From assembly GCF_026213295.1 (NCBI RefSeq), contig NC_079422.1, positions 2,018,250 through 2,082,249 of the forward strand: 64,000 nt of DNA, read 5' to 3'. Source of the stretch: Gadus chalcogrammus. Lineage: Eukaryota > Chordata > Actinopteri > Gadiformes > Gadidae. The translations under genes and the position numbers were made by a program. Under the pieces are notes generated by a model. It had not been told where the DNA came from, did not search any database, and worked only from the letters and a program-made list of their open reading frames with translations. This document shows, one piece after another, positions 28,939 to 40,562 of this stretch (within the stretch, counting starts at the first letter, position 1; each line of letters begins with the position of its first letter).

Positions 28939-31900
28939 TTTCACTGCTAAATAAATAAATACTAAGGCAGAATAAAGAATAAATTAATTCATTATCATTC
29001 AACTTCAACATGTGTTATTACAGTATAGTGGTGGAGGGATGACGTATGTTGGCCAACCCGGAAGTGAGCGTCGCCCTGGGTTCCCTTGACAAAAAGCCAA
29101 CAGGTTTTTCCATTTGATTTTGGATTATTGCAGAAAAATTAGCATCTTTGAAGACCTCCTCAAAAACTGAAAATAAATAAAATAACTGTGCTCCAAAGAA
29201 AGAAATGTAAACCCCTCTAATCCTTACATGGCTCTAAAAAACACGCGGCAAATGAGCTGCCGTAAATTGTGTTGTTTTTGTCGTAAACTAGGGTCCGATG
29301 GTTAAAAAATAGACAGATATTCCAAGGTATCCTTAAAAGGCAGCTTGGATGTTTTTATTTTCTGCAGTTTAGACTTCTTCTATAACCTATTTTTGAAAGC
29401 AAAACACCAAGCTCATTGATTTAACGAGGCAGGGTTATTTGAAACAATTTATTAAATAAATATTTATGAGAGGTCATTCCTTCTGAGTTTTCTTCCTATT
29501 TATGTCTAGTGTACAACCCTACTGTCCACAAGCATCACCCCCCCCTCGCCATATGGATTTGGAGAATTGTTACCACGTCCCAGTGGTGGAGGTATCTGAA
29601 AGAGGGCATTCAATTATACTACAATGATCAATTAGGAGGCCGAAGCCCTAAAGGAAGTGATGCAATAGGTGACTGGGTCGACAACATTTAAGTAAGCTTT
29701 ACTTTGAGGTCTCTTATATATCAAAGGGTGTCTCAAAGGACGCATACGCTTCAACCTGTGGCTCCAGCCCTACAGGAAATGACTTAGCAAGTGCTCCATC
29801 TCGTTGCACCTGCACCCAGCGGCTCGCTTGCAAGATTTTGGCCTGAAGTTATTCCCAGACCTACACCGTAGCCATCCAACCTGCATATCTGAGAATCAGG
29901 CCTCTCTTTAATAATGACAAAAATGAATGAGAGAAATACACATTAACTTTTGTCTCATAAGCGGCGTGGTGCCGGCTCCTTTTGACCTTTTGACCCCAGA
30001 CTTCTGGGGGAATAGCTGAATCAATTCATTAGTCAATCAGAAGCATTTAAATATCTTCCCGGTGGCGTAAGAGAGCGAACAAGGTGTCCTTCAACATCTA
30101 CGCTTCCAGGCGGTTGCAACGGTGCCACACATGAGCATATTCGAACATGTTTAATGGTAGTAATTACCTGTTGAAATTGGAGGCCTTAATCAATAATGAG
30201 CAGCTATTGATTTGCTTCCCGATAGAAATTTGTGACAAATGACATGTTATTTAGCATCTACACGTTGAGCTGAGTCCAATGACACCAAGCATGACACTCT
30301 AGAAAATGGTAACATGTATTTTACATGGTACACCTAGGTCAAGGACATGATCTCGGTGTAGCAAGAGGGCGAGCTTGATCTCATTGGACTCAGCTTAACG
30401 TGTAGATTCTAAATAACATGTAATTTGTCAAAAATCTCCATCGGGAAGCAAATCTATAGCTGGTCATTATTGATAAAGGCCTCCAAAATCGACAGCTAAT
30501 TACTACCCTGAAACATATTCAAATATGATCATGTGTGGCATTGTTGCAATCGCCTCGAAACGTAGATGTCAAAGGACACCTTGTTTGCCCCGTTACGCTA
30601 CCGGGAAGATATTTTTATACTTCGAATGGATTGATTCATATTTTAAGGTTCTCGGAGTGAGACTTTAAGCGGCTGCAGCAGAAGTGTTGAGACGAAAGAT
30701 GATATCAAGACATTTATAGAATATTCCCATTCACATTATGATTCTTCGTCATAACATCCGACCAAACATCCTTTACAGTCCAGCGATGATTATGAAAGTC
30801 CAGGCCCCCCCTTCCTGCACTCGGGGTCCGACTGGGCCAAGTTTCGGGCAGGAAGGGCCACCCCTTCCTGCCCTCGGGGTCCGACCGGGCCAAGTTTCGG
30901 TGCGGGGGTCCCAGTTAGGCCTTAGAATAAGGTATTCAAATGTCAGGGCGGTAGGACCTTCCTATCTCAAAAACTGTTTTTCCACCACATTCTGAACCAT
31001 TAGGTCTTGCAGGTAACACTTCTGAGGGGCTTTGTCCAAATGACAGTCCATTTGGGGAAACTTTTTTTCTCTAAGGGCTAGAACTCCAAATCTCGGATAC
31101 GTCATTCTCAGGGCCCCGGGAAATGTGTGTAAACATTTTAGCATCCCTAGCTATCTCGAAAAGGCCGGAAAAGGGGCGTAACCTCCAGCAGTACAGTAAA
31201 TGTACATAAGACAGAGGTTAGTTTCTAGTCCCCATTTTTTGTGGGATGGAGGTGTACATTTGTGGCTTAAGGTGTGTAGACACAGCTGGCCTGTGGCCAC
31301 GTTTTTGAAGTCTGGGGTCAAAAGGTCAAAAGGAGCCGGCACCACGCCGCTTATGAGATAACAAAAAGTTAATGTGTATTTCTCTAATAACTTTTTGTCA
31401 TTATTAAAGAGAAGCCTGATTCTCAGATATGCGTGTTGGATGGCTAGGGTGTAGGTCTGGGAAGAACTTCAGGCCAAAATCTTGCAAGCGAGCCGCTGGG
31501 TGCAGGTGCAACGAGATGGAGCACTTGCTGAGTCATTTCCTGTAGGGCTGGAGCCACAGGTTGAAGCATATGCGTCCTTTGAGACCCCCTTTGATATATA
31601 TAAGAGACCTCAAAGTAAAGCTTACTTAAATGTTGTCGACCCAGTCACCTATTGCATCACTTCCTTAAGGGCTTCGGCCTCCTAATTGATCATTGTAGTA
31701 ACTGAATGCCCTCTTTCATATATATGATACCTCCCCCACTGGGACGTGGCAACAATTCTCCAAATCCATATGGGGAGGGGGGGGGTGATGCTTGTGGTCA
31801 GTAGGGTTGTACATCTAGTGTACACTAGATGTATTTTCAGTTTTTGAGGAGGTGCTTCAAAGATGCAAATTTTTCTGCAATAATCCAAAATCAAATGGAA

Positions 31901-32063
31901 AAACCCGTTGGCTTTTTGTCAAGGGAACCCAGGGTGACGCTCACTTCCGGGTTGGCCAACATACGTCATCCCTCCACCACTATACTGTAATAACACATGT
32001 TGAAGTTGAATGATAATGAATTAATTTATTCTTTATTCTGCCTTAGTATTTATTTATTTATTT

Positions 32064-32068
<5 letters not shown>

Positions 32069-32129
<61 letters not shown>
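32069..32129. repeat. (TG)n in right palindrome arm
   Basis: Reverse-complement partner of the CA tract in the left arm, of different length. Confidence 0.95.
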
Positions 32130-32132
<3 letters not shown>

Positions 32133-33916
32133 ACACGCTATTTTATGTTGAAATGCGACGTAATCCAGTGTTCACGAAAACGTACATTGTCAACGTATGC
32201 TTTTTGCGACTGGGTTGGCTCTCAGATATACGTGTTTCTAACAAGATGATATCATTAAAAGTTACATAAAGTAACGGTTTAATAACACAAACGCAGGAAA
32301 CACGTGAGTTGCTAGTTTAGCGAAAGCGGCGTCCCTAACAACCTGACGTCGTTGAAACATGCGAGCGAGCCGATAAAATCTTCCTGATAATAACTATAAA
32401 ACTAAAGATCAGACACAATCACTGACTGAAGATTATGCAAGTAAAAAGTATATTTCTCGCTAGAAATGTTATTAGAAACACGTTTAACGGTGAATCGGTC
32501 CTAAAATATTGCATTTCCCATTCAGATAATAAAGATTAATAAAGATCATACACATTCACTGACTGAAGATTATTCAAGGGAAAAGTACATTTCTCGCTAG
32601 AAATGTCATTAGAAACACGTTTAATGGTGAATCTGTCCTAAAATATTGCATTTCCCATTCAGTTAAAGCTGGGTTTTGCGTATCATGCACGCGAAATGGA
32701 CGTATCTGCCCTCCACAGTAGTTAATGCTGGGTTTTGCGTATCATATGCACGCGAAATGGTCATTTGGCGTATGTACTGCAAGCATTTTGAAAGTGTCAA
32801 ACCGTGCGATCTGTACGCATATTGGTGAGACTGGGTTGGCTATAGGACAACGCATAATGCATCCTGGAATGAGTGAAGCTTGCCTGCTGACACGTTAAAA
32901 TGACTGTCACAACTGCCATGAGCAAAACCATTTGTACATAGTGTAGGCTACAGTAGGCCTATTCGATATTGAATGAAGTAGGTTACTTTACACTCCCTGT
33001 CACTGTACAGAGTAGACAATATGATTTGCTTGTACAGCACCTTAAAAAACTCACTGTTTTTTAAGGTTTTTTAATGTTTTTCACTATATTCATAGGCACA
33101 CCCAGCCTCGCTTTCAATATAACACGCACTCGCATTCTGTAAACACCATCAGTAAATAAAAATATGAAAACAATATAAAATATCTTATAATAACAAGAAA
33201 AAAATATTTGTTTACTTTAAATGGATAAAGGTCAACAAATGCGCAATTTTCAGCTGTCAGAAATGTGTTGTGATCACTTGTATTCCTCATAGCTCTCAGG
33301 CTGTGAGGAAATCATCAGCCAGCGATCTCAGGTCTGCTCTGCATGTATTAACTGTGGCTAAACATCAACTGCACTGAAGTCATCATAACTTCATAACTTC
33401 TCATTTTCAAATGATTATGAATACTATTATTGTTATTTGAAGCCGTGTCAGTCTTGACTGTGGGTGGTCTTGTCCTCTGTGTCTGCTAGTGTCTATAATA
33501 CAGTAATATTTTGTCGACATTATCAAACGGAAGAACTTTTATTATGAAAAGCACAGGGCAATGAAGCACGCTAGCCAATAAGAGGACCCGCCCACCGGCG
33601 GAAACCAGATATTGAGTGGTATATTCGTTTCACTCAGTAAGAACCAAAAAACGAATAAACAAACTGAAATTTACATTTTCGTTTTCTTGTCAAAACGAAA
33701 AAAAACGAAAAAACGGCCTGTTTTCTGGTTTCTGCTTGCGTCAATTATTCCCAGAAAACAGAGTAACAAGACGTACCTTGCTCAAATAATAATAATTTAA
33801 AGACGTTTCAAACGTTCCATCGAGTCTCTCGCATTCTACAATGGCTAGCTTTATGGTTTTCCGTGGGAGCCGGCGACTTAGTCTGCGAGTGGACGATCTG
33901 AAACTATATCGGAAAC

Positions 33917-34180
33917 TTGATTTCTTCTTCGAAGGTTGTGCTCCACACAGAACCTCCTCACCGTCATAACAGAGCACTTCGGGGCACCAGCTGGCAGGTT
34001 CAAGGTCAATTGGCAGTAACTCGATTGAGTCGGTGCGATTTTATAACTGACACTGAGGGAGACTTCCCAGTCGAAAGAATCTGGAGGGATGATGAAATGA
34101 TAAACGAGATGAAAAATATGGTAGAATTGTACTTTTTAGGTACATATATGGATGTGTATCTTCAGCAGATAGTGAAATGA
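33917..34180 (+). pseudogene. C-terminal fragment of a YqaJ-type nuclease
   Basis: The frame contains WQVQGQLAVTRLSRCDFIT and then GDFPVERIWRDDEM. This matches the end of the YqaJ/lambda-exonuclease-like domain (Tyr-Tyr-Gln-x-Gln-Gly-Gln-Leu and Cys-Asp-Phe motifs followed by an E/D-R-I-x-R-D segment) encoded by some fish DNA transposons. Convincing similarity starts near 33980. The catalytic Asp/Glu-x-Lys part is absent, cut off near the foldback element that ends at 33783. Two AATAAA signals follow (about 34187 and 34206). With the convergent DDE_Tnp_4 relic to the right, this suggests an ISL2EU/IS4EU-type transposon, whose two genes are a transposase and a YqaJ nuclease. The family call is inference. 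Confidence 0.65.
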
Positions 34181-34871
34181 ACTGAATGAATAAAGGAACT
34201 GAAAGAATAAAAGGATTTAATTCATTCCCTTTTTCTGAGTGCATCATTTACTACACTACATATTAACATTATTTTGAATACTTTCAGGATGGACCGACTG
34301 GAATTTAAAATGTATTATAGATGAGACTTCTCATTCAATTATATAAATGTCATTCAAATATACAGTACAATGTTTTCAGTATACAGAATTAAAGCTCCGG
34401 AAAAGATGAAGGGACTACTCCAAATGTTCTGTGTCTCTCGTTTTAATATTTATAGGTATATGTTTGAGTAGAAACACTATTCAACAGGGATGTAGCCTTT
34501 TAAATCAAGTGGTCCCTGGAAGTTGGTCATCACACAGCAGACGGTCCACTGTCCCGGACAAGGTGAAAGGACAGTGCGTTCCCAGATGCAGTATTCCTTG
34601 ACTCTGCGTATTGCTCTTTCCACAAGGATTTGAAGTTGGGCGTTTGCTTGTGTTTTCAGAGCATCCTCTTCGGTGAACTACGCTGTGGTTAGAGATAAGT
34701 TAATTAGCATTATTATTATTATGAGTGCATCAGTACATCTTAAACATTTGTCTGCATATCTTAATGGTCACATTTGGGTCACAGTTTTAATTTGAAATGT
34801 TCATTCCTTTCATGCCTACCTGTCATTTTGAAGGGTGGCATAATCAGCGTTGCCCCACGGTCAGCTAGCAG

Positions 34872-36502
34872 CAGGGGCGTAGTTTGGGCCGGGGCTTCCG
34901 GGGCAGGGCCCCGGGGCCCTGGACGTCCGGGGGGCCCCGACTGCGTGGGCCCCGCCTAGCCCCCGTTGGGCCCCCAGGCGGCCACGGCCGCCCGACGGTC
35001 GCCGTGCTAGCGGCGGTGTGAAAGCAGCATAAGATGTCTAGAAGTGATTTTAGAAAGGAACTGACCGCAGTATATGAATCCCTTCTCTTATAACATCACA
35101 GTCAGGGTGGCTTATATATTTTATCTTCCTCTGCCTTAATGTATGTAATTTGGTTACAGTAGTGATATTTTGGCCAGGAATAAAAAAGTATATACAATCG
35201 CACTTAGGCTACTTCATTTATTTTCTTTTATTTTCAACATTTACAAAAGAATAGGGCCTGCTGGGAAATCTATTCGACCAATCACTGTGTTGTTTTGAGT
35301 GTACATACCATGGTACATACGACGTACCCTACATGTTACTCCCGTATACCACAATGCAATGCGGTCCTGTTTTTCCGAAGGAGAAGAAGAAGCTGATTAA
35401 CCGCAAAAACGAAAACATTAAATGATGGAGTCTCCGTCTTCGTTTAGAAATATCACCAATTTATTTGGAATCTAACATAGAAAATGTAACATTCAAAATT
35501 AATTAAAAAAAACTTGAACAAGGAAATGTAACATTCAACATCAATCCAACCTCCAGCTTTCCTCGTGAGTGCCCGGATTGTTTACATGATGTGGGCGCAT
35601 CTGTCTGCGTCACACAAATACCCGGCGCATTTACTGACGCACATGACGTTTAAAAATGTTCAGCGTAGTGTCCGAATCCTCGTTTGTTTGTTCCCTATAT
35701 AGTGCACTATATCATGAACTCTATATAGGGAATAGTGAGTGAGTGTATAGCGAACGACTTCGAACACAGCTAGTGTCTGAAACTCTAACATATTGTTAAA
35801 AGCTAAGCCATACCATTGCAATGTTTAGCAAGCTAAAAAGTGCTACTAAAAAACATAAAGAGAAGAAAGACCTGGATGCGCGCAATTCGAAATGTTTGCA
35901 CAGCCTTTTTCCTGTACTCACCATACCAGTGACAGTAGCCACGGCAGAGCGGTCATTTTCTAAGCTCAAATTGATAAGGAGCGCCATGGCACACTAGCGA
36001 TTGAGTGTATTGGCCATACTCTCAATCGAGAATGAAAGAGCAAGGAAATTGGAATTTCACCTCTATTATCAAGAAGGTCGCTGAACAGAAGGCACGCAGA
36101 GTTAACTTCTGAATTTTATTATTGGTTATGGCCGCTGTGCCATGTAGGAGTATGTTACCATTGGCCATTTTGATTAGGCCATAGTTGTGCTGTTTGGGAA
36201 ATGTAGTTGTGTGGTCAGCTGAATGGAGTATTTATATTTTGTTTTTGATAGTAGGCAGTGTGTTGCAATTACAGTGTACGTGGTCCTAATAATGTTTACG
36301 CGATTTTGTGATCTAGGGATGATAAGTTTCTGTCCATGGTTCTGATGATGGTTTAGCGATCTCGTTGTGGCGGCTGTTGGCTTACCTTAGGCCCTATGGG
36401 TGAGTGGATGCATTCGCGTATGTGTGTGTTTGTGTGGGGGGGGTGGGGTGGGGCCCAGCACGATCTTGCTCCAAGGCCTAGCACAACTATGCTACGCCAC
36501 TG
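34872..36502 (+). mobile_element. Internally deleted hAT transposon with 8-bp target duplication
   Basis: A 1631-bp element with termini CAGGGGCGTAG and CTACGCCACTG, flanked by the perfect direct repeat GCTAGCAG at 34864-34871 and 36503-36510. It sits inside the transposase relic on the other strand, so it is younger than that relic. The GGGGCCC-rich left end and GGGCCCAGCACGAT right end are typical of this hAT group. Only a short fused transposase remnant remains inside. A small nested inverted repeat (CCCTATATAG near 35693 and its complement near 35722) lies within. Confidence 0.92.
35821..36084 (+). pseudogene. hAT transposase N- and C-terminal remnant with one stop
   Basis: An 87-codon frame starting ATG. 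The first part (MFSKLKSATKKHKEKK) looks like the Lys-rich start of ZMYM/ZBED-related hAT transposases. It then jumps directly to the C-terminal dimerisation region: TIPVTVATAERSFSKLKLIR, then AMAH-stop-RLSVLAILSIENERARKL and TGA. The TAG at 35995-35997 occupies the position of the usual Glu or Gln before RLS, so one substitution explains it. The whole DDE core is missing. The frame is otherwise open over its length, so decay is slight. Confidence 0.85.
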
Positions 36503-36773
36503 GCTAGCAGCTTCTCAATGGTGTAACCTTGTCTGCCATGCAGCCATCTCCTGGCTCCAGTAAATCCAGCAGTCAACTTCGTTCAGTCAGCTCTTGGTCA
36601 GAGATGGAGCCGTTGAAGAGGCTTGACACAAAAGTCACAGCACTACAAGGGGCAATCCCAATCAAGGCCTTAAAGGTTTTCGTGTTCTTGTGAGATGAGA
36701 AAACCTCAGACTGGAGAGTGAGGGATGATGGATTCTGGCATCGCACCTCGGTGCAGTCGATGACAGAGATGGG

Positions 36774-38300
36774 GGGACTCGAGTCAAAGACTTGACTCGA
36801 GTCCGACTCGAGTCGCCAGTTTTGCGACTTGTGACTTGCTTGACCAACACTAACGAAAGACTTGACTTGACTTTGACTTGCCCCTTCCTGATTTGTGACT
36901 TGACTTGACTTGAGTCATGTGACTTGCCAAATCATTGCAGTCTTGTTAAATATTTTAAATAATAATAATAAAAAAAATATTAGATGAACATTGTTTTATT
37001 GTGCGCGAGTGCTCCTGACCTGCAACCTGGCAACCCGCCCTCTTCCACGCAACGTGACATTCCCTTACTCTGCCTGGCCCGCCCAGAGACGTTGGCCCGC
37101 CAATGAGACTCGACCGTGCGAGCGCCACATGTGTGTGTGTGAATACACACACTGTAACGCAAGTGTTTCTTGTCGGTTCTTTGACGTGTCTTGTATTTCC
37201 ACAACGAGACTGTCGTGGGGGTTATCTGAGCCATGGTTGAGAAGGAATTGGGGGAAAGGAACTTTGGTTTGACTCGCTGAAGTACATGAACTGCGACATG
37301 CCGCCGGTTGCTGCGAGGCACCATCACCCGGCAGCGGGCAGCCGGTGTAAGTGCCATATTGGCTCGGCTACCAGATCGGCTCGGGGTCCGTCGTCTGCTG
37401 ATTACGTCACACAATACGCTATCTACAGCAATAAGGTATTTTATGGCTTAAATTAAAGAGCCTGTAATGATCTTTCATTTTGAACATAGACCATTCCCAA
37501 CCTGTATGGATAGTTTCTTCTAAAAACAAAACATCCCTCGGAATCATCTTGGCTGTTAAGATAAGCCGTCCGTGTTGCCAGATTGGGCACATTTTCAGCC
37601 TGATTTGGCTACTTTGAATCACGTTAGGCTGGAAAAACGGGACATATGCCCAATCTGGCAACACAAACCGAAACTAGACAGACCTACTCGCGCTCACACA
37701 TGTCCTCGCTGTGGTTGCTATGACGACAGCCAGAGCTACAGCACAAAACAGCCAATCACAACTGTCCCTTAGCAGCCAATCACAATGTAGCCTACGCCCA
37801 TTCAAGCGTACAGCCAATGATATTGTGTAACGTAATCAGCCAGACGACGGACCCCGAGCCGATCTGGTAGCCGAGCCAATGTGGTACTTACACCGGCAGC
37901 AGGCAGCGCCGCGTTCAGTTCGAATTCAGGTTGATGTGAAGTGGAAGAACCAGAGACGTCGCATGAACCCGACAAAGTCGTTTGTGATCATAATATCGTC
38001 TGGAGGCGCACACAATATGTATATGATATATAGATCTATTATTATATGATATTATTGGATATAGAGCTCCAGGACTGTAACACAAGTGTTTGTTACACTT
38101 CCTTGTTATTTGGATAAACCGTTCTGCTGTTTTGGTGTGATGGCGCATAAACACGTCGGACTCTCTGAAAAGTTTTGACAAATTTGATTTTTTGCAAGTG
38201 TAATGGAATTTGTAATGGGCTCACAACTGTCAGTTGTTCTGATGAACATGTTCTGATGTTCACCCCTCTCTCCTCTTCTCTCTGGACTGTACTGCACAAA
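36774..38300. mobile_element. Second insertion in the transposase relic (GACTCGAG repeat element)
   Basis: The transposase reading breaks at about 36774 and resumes near 38300, so about 1.5 kb was inserted. Its left end is an ACTCGAGTC/GACTTGACTTG repeat block of about 170 bases (36776-36945). I could not define matching termini or a target duplication. It contains the 551-bp inverted-repeat element. Part of 37950-38070 (TCTGGAGGCGCACA ... ATATAGAGCTCC) resembles 12256-12332 in the duplicated block. Confidence 0.6.
37344..37894. mobile_element. 551-bp inverted-repeat element, relative of 14377-14925
   Basis: The 64 bases at 37344-37407 are an almost perfect reverse complement of 37831-37894, both beginning GGTGTAAGT. 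Start motif and total length match the 549-bp element at 14377-14925, and the terminal GG-CTCGG-CC-GATC-GG motifs are shared. No coding. Confidence 0.7.
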
Positions 38301-38697
38301 TTTGCTTGGGCATGGTGTTCTTGACTTGCTGTTTACTCACTCATCCAGACTGGGGAGGGAGCCATTGAGCAGTAAGGTATTTGGCCCACGTTTATAACAA
38401 GACGGGAGAAGTGGGCACACGACCTGCAACATGTCATCCAGCACCTTCTCTTGCGGCCTGCAGCAACCCGGCAGCAGAAGGAAAAAACCATCGCGTTGGA
38501 CTGGGAGAAATGGGTTTCAAATGTTTTGTTACTTTTCTGAGCTTTCGACCAATAAGCCAAAACATGGAGGCGTAATTGTTGAATAGCCTCCCGAAGTCCA
38601 CAAAAAACTCTCTTATGTGAATTGGTGTGAAAAAAAATGTCCTGGTCTGAGACACAAAATCTGTGAAAAGGCACTTGACACACTTTAGCTGTGACAC

Positions 38698-40079
38698 GCT
38701 CTATTGTAGCTCCTTAAAAACCGTTCTTTCCAATTGTTGTATTGCGTGCAAGCATCAGAAACACATCCAGTGCACCTGTATGAGATGAAAAAAAAATTAA
38801 AAATCTGACCCAGATTTTGGCTGTGACTGACATATTGGAAGTATTATTGGAATAGTTTGACCTCTAAAGAAAATTGCTTTTTATTATAGTCATATTTCTT
38901 TTAAATTGCTTTTTATAGCTCAATAATTCACCTTAAATTTAATTAAGGTAAGATATAAAATTCAACATTTTGTACTTGTGATGAAGCTTTTCACATGTGG
39001 TATTGGTCAAAAGCTGGGACATCAATAGACTAAACCCTTTTGTGTGCCCAGAGTTCGAAAGTTGAGACCTACCCCTCGTAAACCTACTAAAGAGCCCATT
39101 CTGTGATTAAACCATGGGTAGCACATCCTGTTCAGGTAAGTGTTTTAAAGACGTTGGGTTACTAGTAGGCCAATTTTCAGAATCCTACAAACACACTGAC
39201 AACACCTGGTTTTAGTAGCAAACCCGAAATCATGTTCTGTTCTCACCCACCGAGCGCGATCTCCTCCAATCGGCTCTTCTCAACACGACAGTGGTTTACA
39301 CCAGAGGCAGGCTGGGGTAACGTCATGGCCCTAAGCGAGTTGATGCTCTTTTATAAACGGACTCCCTTCTTGGCAGTCCCCAGTTGTTCCACTGGAAACG
39401 GGAGGTACAGACCCGATTTTTCAGTCGCTTGATATGACCCCGGTTGGTGCTAGCCTGCTCGCTGTAGCGTTAGTGTAGTCTGATTCACTAAAGTGTCGGC
39501 TACAAACAACGTGCTAACTTGTTTATTTTACAGTTTGGCCCTCATCCGGAGAAACCGCTTGAATCCACTTCTTTCTTAGACTCAATTCAGTCGGGAATCC
39601 ATGAAGCTTAGTAGGGTTGGCGTTGTTTGTTAGATTGTACAAGTGGAACAGAGCAGTGACCATCTAGCCTTTGTTTCAGCCATTGTTGAACTGCGCCGGA
39701 AATGTTCATGCACACAACGAAGACAAATCCCGCCAATATACCGGAAGGGTGATCTCCACATCCCTCATAAAACACGATTATGAACTGTATTTCGCTACGA
39801 TACTTGATTCAACCACTCTATTTCATCCTAGACAAACCAGAAAGGAGGCTCCTGTTCAAATACCGGAAATAAAAATAATAGCTCACAGCAACATATTGAA
39901 AAAAGAACTATGACTATGTTATTTTTTGGAACTATGAACTTAGTTCAAACTGTTGAATTATGAACGTTTAACTGAACTAGTTCATTTAAAATTTGTGAAC
40001 TGAACTTTTAACTAGTTCACTGTCCCTCTCTACTGTCCCCTCTCAACACTCTCTGATCTCACTAAAAGGCTAGCAGAAC
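38698..40079. other. Unrecognised transposon-like non-coding sequence
   Basis: No convincing gene. GTTCA/TGAAC-rich sequence at 39915-40015 resembles that at 63715-63840 and may be the end of one repeat family. An 80-codon frame at 39671-39913 matches nothing I know. Confidence 0.4.
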
Positions 40080-40187
40080 CAAACAAGGGATATTTAGAAT
40101 AGAGAAAATTGTGTGATTAATTCGCAAGTTAACTATGACATTAATGCAATTAATCGTGATTAAATATTTAATCGCATGAGAGCACAA
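40080..40187. mobile_element. Right-end fragment of the TTAACG/GATTAATCG hAT family
   Basis: Matches 1921-2040 of the complete element at 1597-2052 (GGGATATTTAG, AGTTAACTATGACATT, AATCGTGATTAAATAT). The terminal TGACAGCTCTA is degraded to TGAGAGCACA. A partial, older copy. Confidence 0.7.
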
Positions 40188-40367
40188 GTGTATATAGTTA
40201 ATGGTAAAGCTAAAAAAGTTTTCAAATCATGTGTACACTTGCCTTTTGGCGTTATCCTGCTTGATGTCGATGCGTGTTGTTGGTGCAATTGTCTTTTCTA
40301 AAAACCTGAGCAAACACACTGTCTTTGTGTTTGCCCATGATGCCATGTTATATGTGCGTGTGCATAT

Positions 40368-40368
<1 letters not shown>

Positions 40369-40406
<38 letters not shown>

Positions 40407-40562
40407 TGGTGGTGTGGGGTGTGTGTGTGTGTGGGTGTTGTGTGTGTGTGTGTGTGTTGGTGTGCATATGTGTGGTGTTGTGTGTGTGGTGTGTGTGTGT
40501 GTGTGTGTGTGTGTTGTGTGTGTGTGCGTGTGTGTGTGGGTGTGTGTGTGTGTGTGTGTGGT
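40369..40562. repeat. Degenerate (GT)n/(GGTGT)n tract
   Basis: GT repeat with many GG interruptions over nearly 200 bases. Confidence 0.93.

Larger units (their letters stand above)
21824..33332. repeat. Duplicated block, copy 2 (start of right contig)
   Basis: Direct repeat of 10204-21723. It is the more useful copy because the sequence continues past the palindrome on the right without a gap. Differences from copy 1 are mainly one- to three-base indels (for example GTGAGCACCCGG at 22644 versus GTGAGCACTGCCCGG at 11022) plus rare substitutions. Confidence 0.93.
27266..33783. mobile_element. Complete 6.5-kb foldback palindrome
   Basis: The full element. The left arm begins GAGCAAGGTACGTCTTGT at 27266 and the right arm ends in the exact complement at 33783. 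The arms are about 3.0 to 3.4 kb and very similar. In the outer 300 bases that I aligned by eye, mismatches are few. The loop of about 98 bases lies near 30283-30380. Immediately outside are AAATAA on the left and AAATAA on the right, a possible 6-base target duplication, though the A/T richness weakens it. The arms contain only small frames, so movement would need proteins supplied elsewhere. Confidence 0.88.
34477..38697 (-). pseudogene. DDE_Tnp_4 transposase relic, split by two insertions
   Basis: Read on the - strand from high to low coordinates. An N-terminal helix-turn-helix region (about 38697-38330) reads across several frames, with TWAKYLTAQWLPPQSG near its end. Then comes the catalytic domain start at 36773-36511: ISVIDCTEV with the first Asp, KTFKALIGIAPCSAVTFVSS, then NGSISDQEL and LEPGDGCMADK with the second Asp. 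After the hAT insertion come LLADRGATLIMPPFK (34863-34820), an intron with a gtaggc donor, and a last exon at 34677-34477. That exon holds VERAIRRVKEYC, including the catalytic Glu, and ends VMTNFQGPL before TAG. The motif order fits the IS5/Harbinger-like DDE_Tnp_4 family. Frameshifts and stops show that it is dead. Confidence 0.8.

Noticed and set aside
10204..33332. Real recent segmental duplication
   Set aside because: Possible, but the exact coincidence of both copy ends with a 100-N gap makes an unmerged contig overlap far more likely.
39110..39140. Possible short first exon ATGGGTAGCACATCCTGTTC followed by a GTAAGT donor
   Set aside because: Attractive donor, but no downstream exon or family match, and the region is transposon-like.
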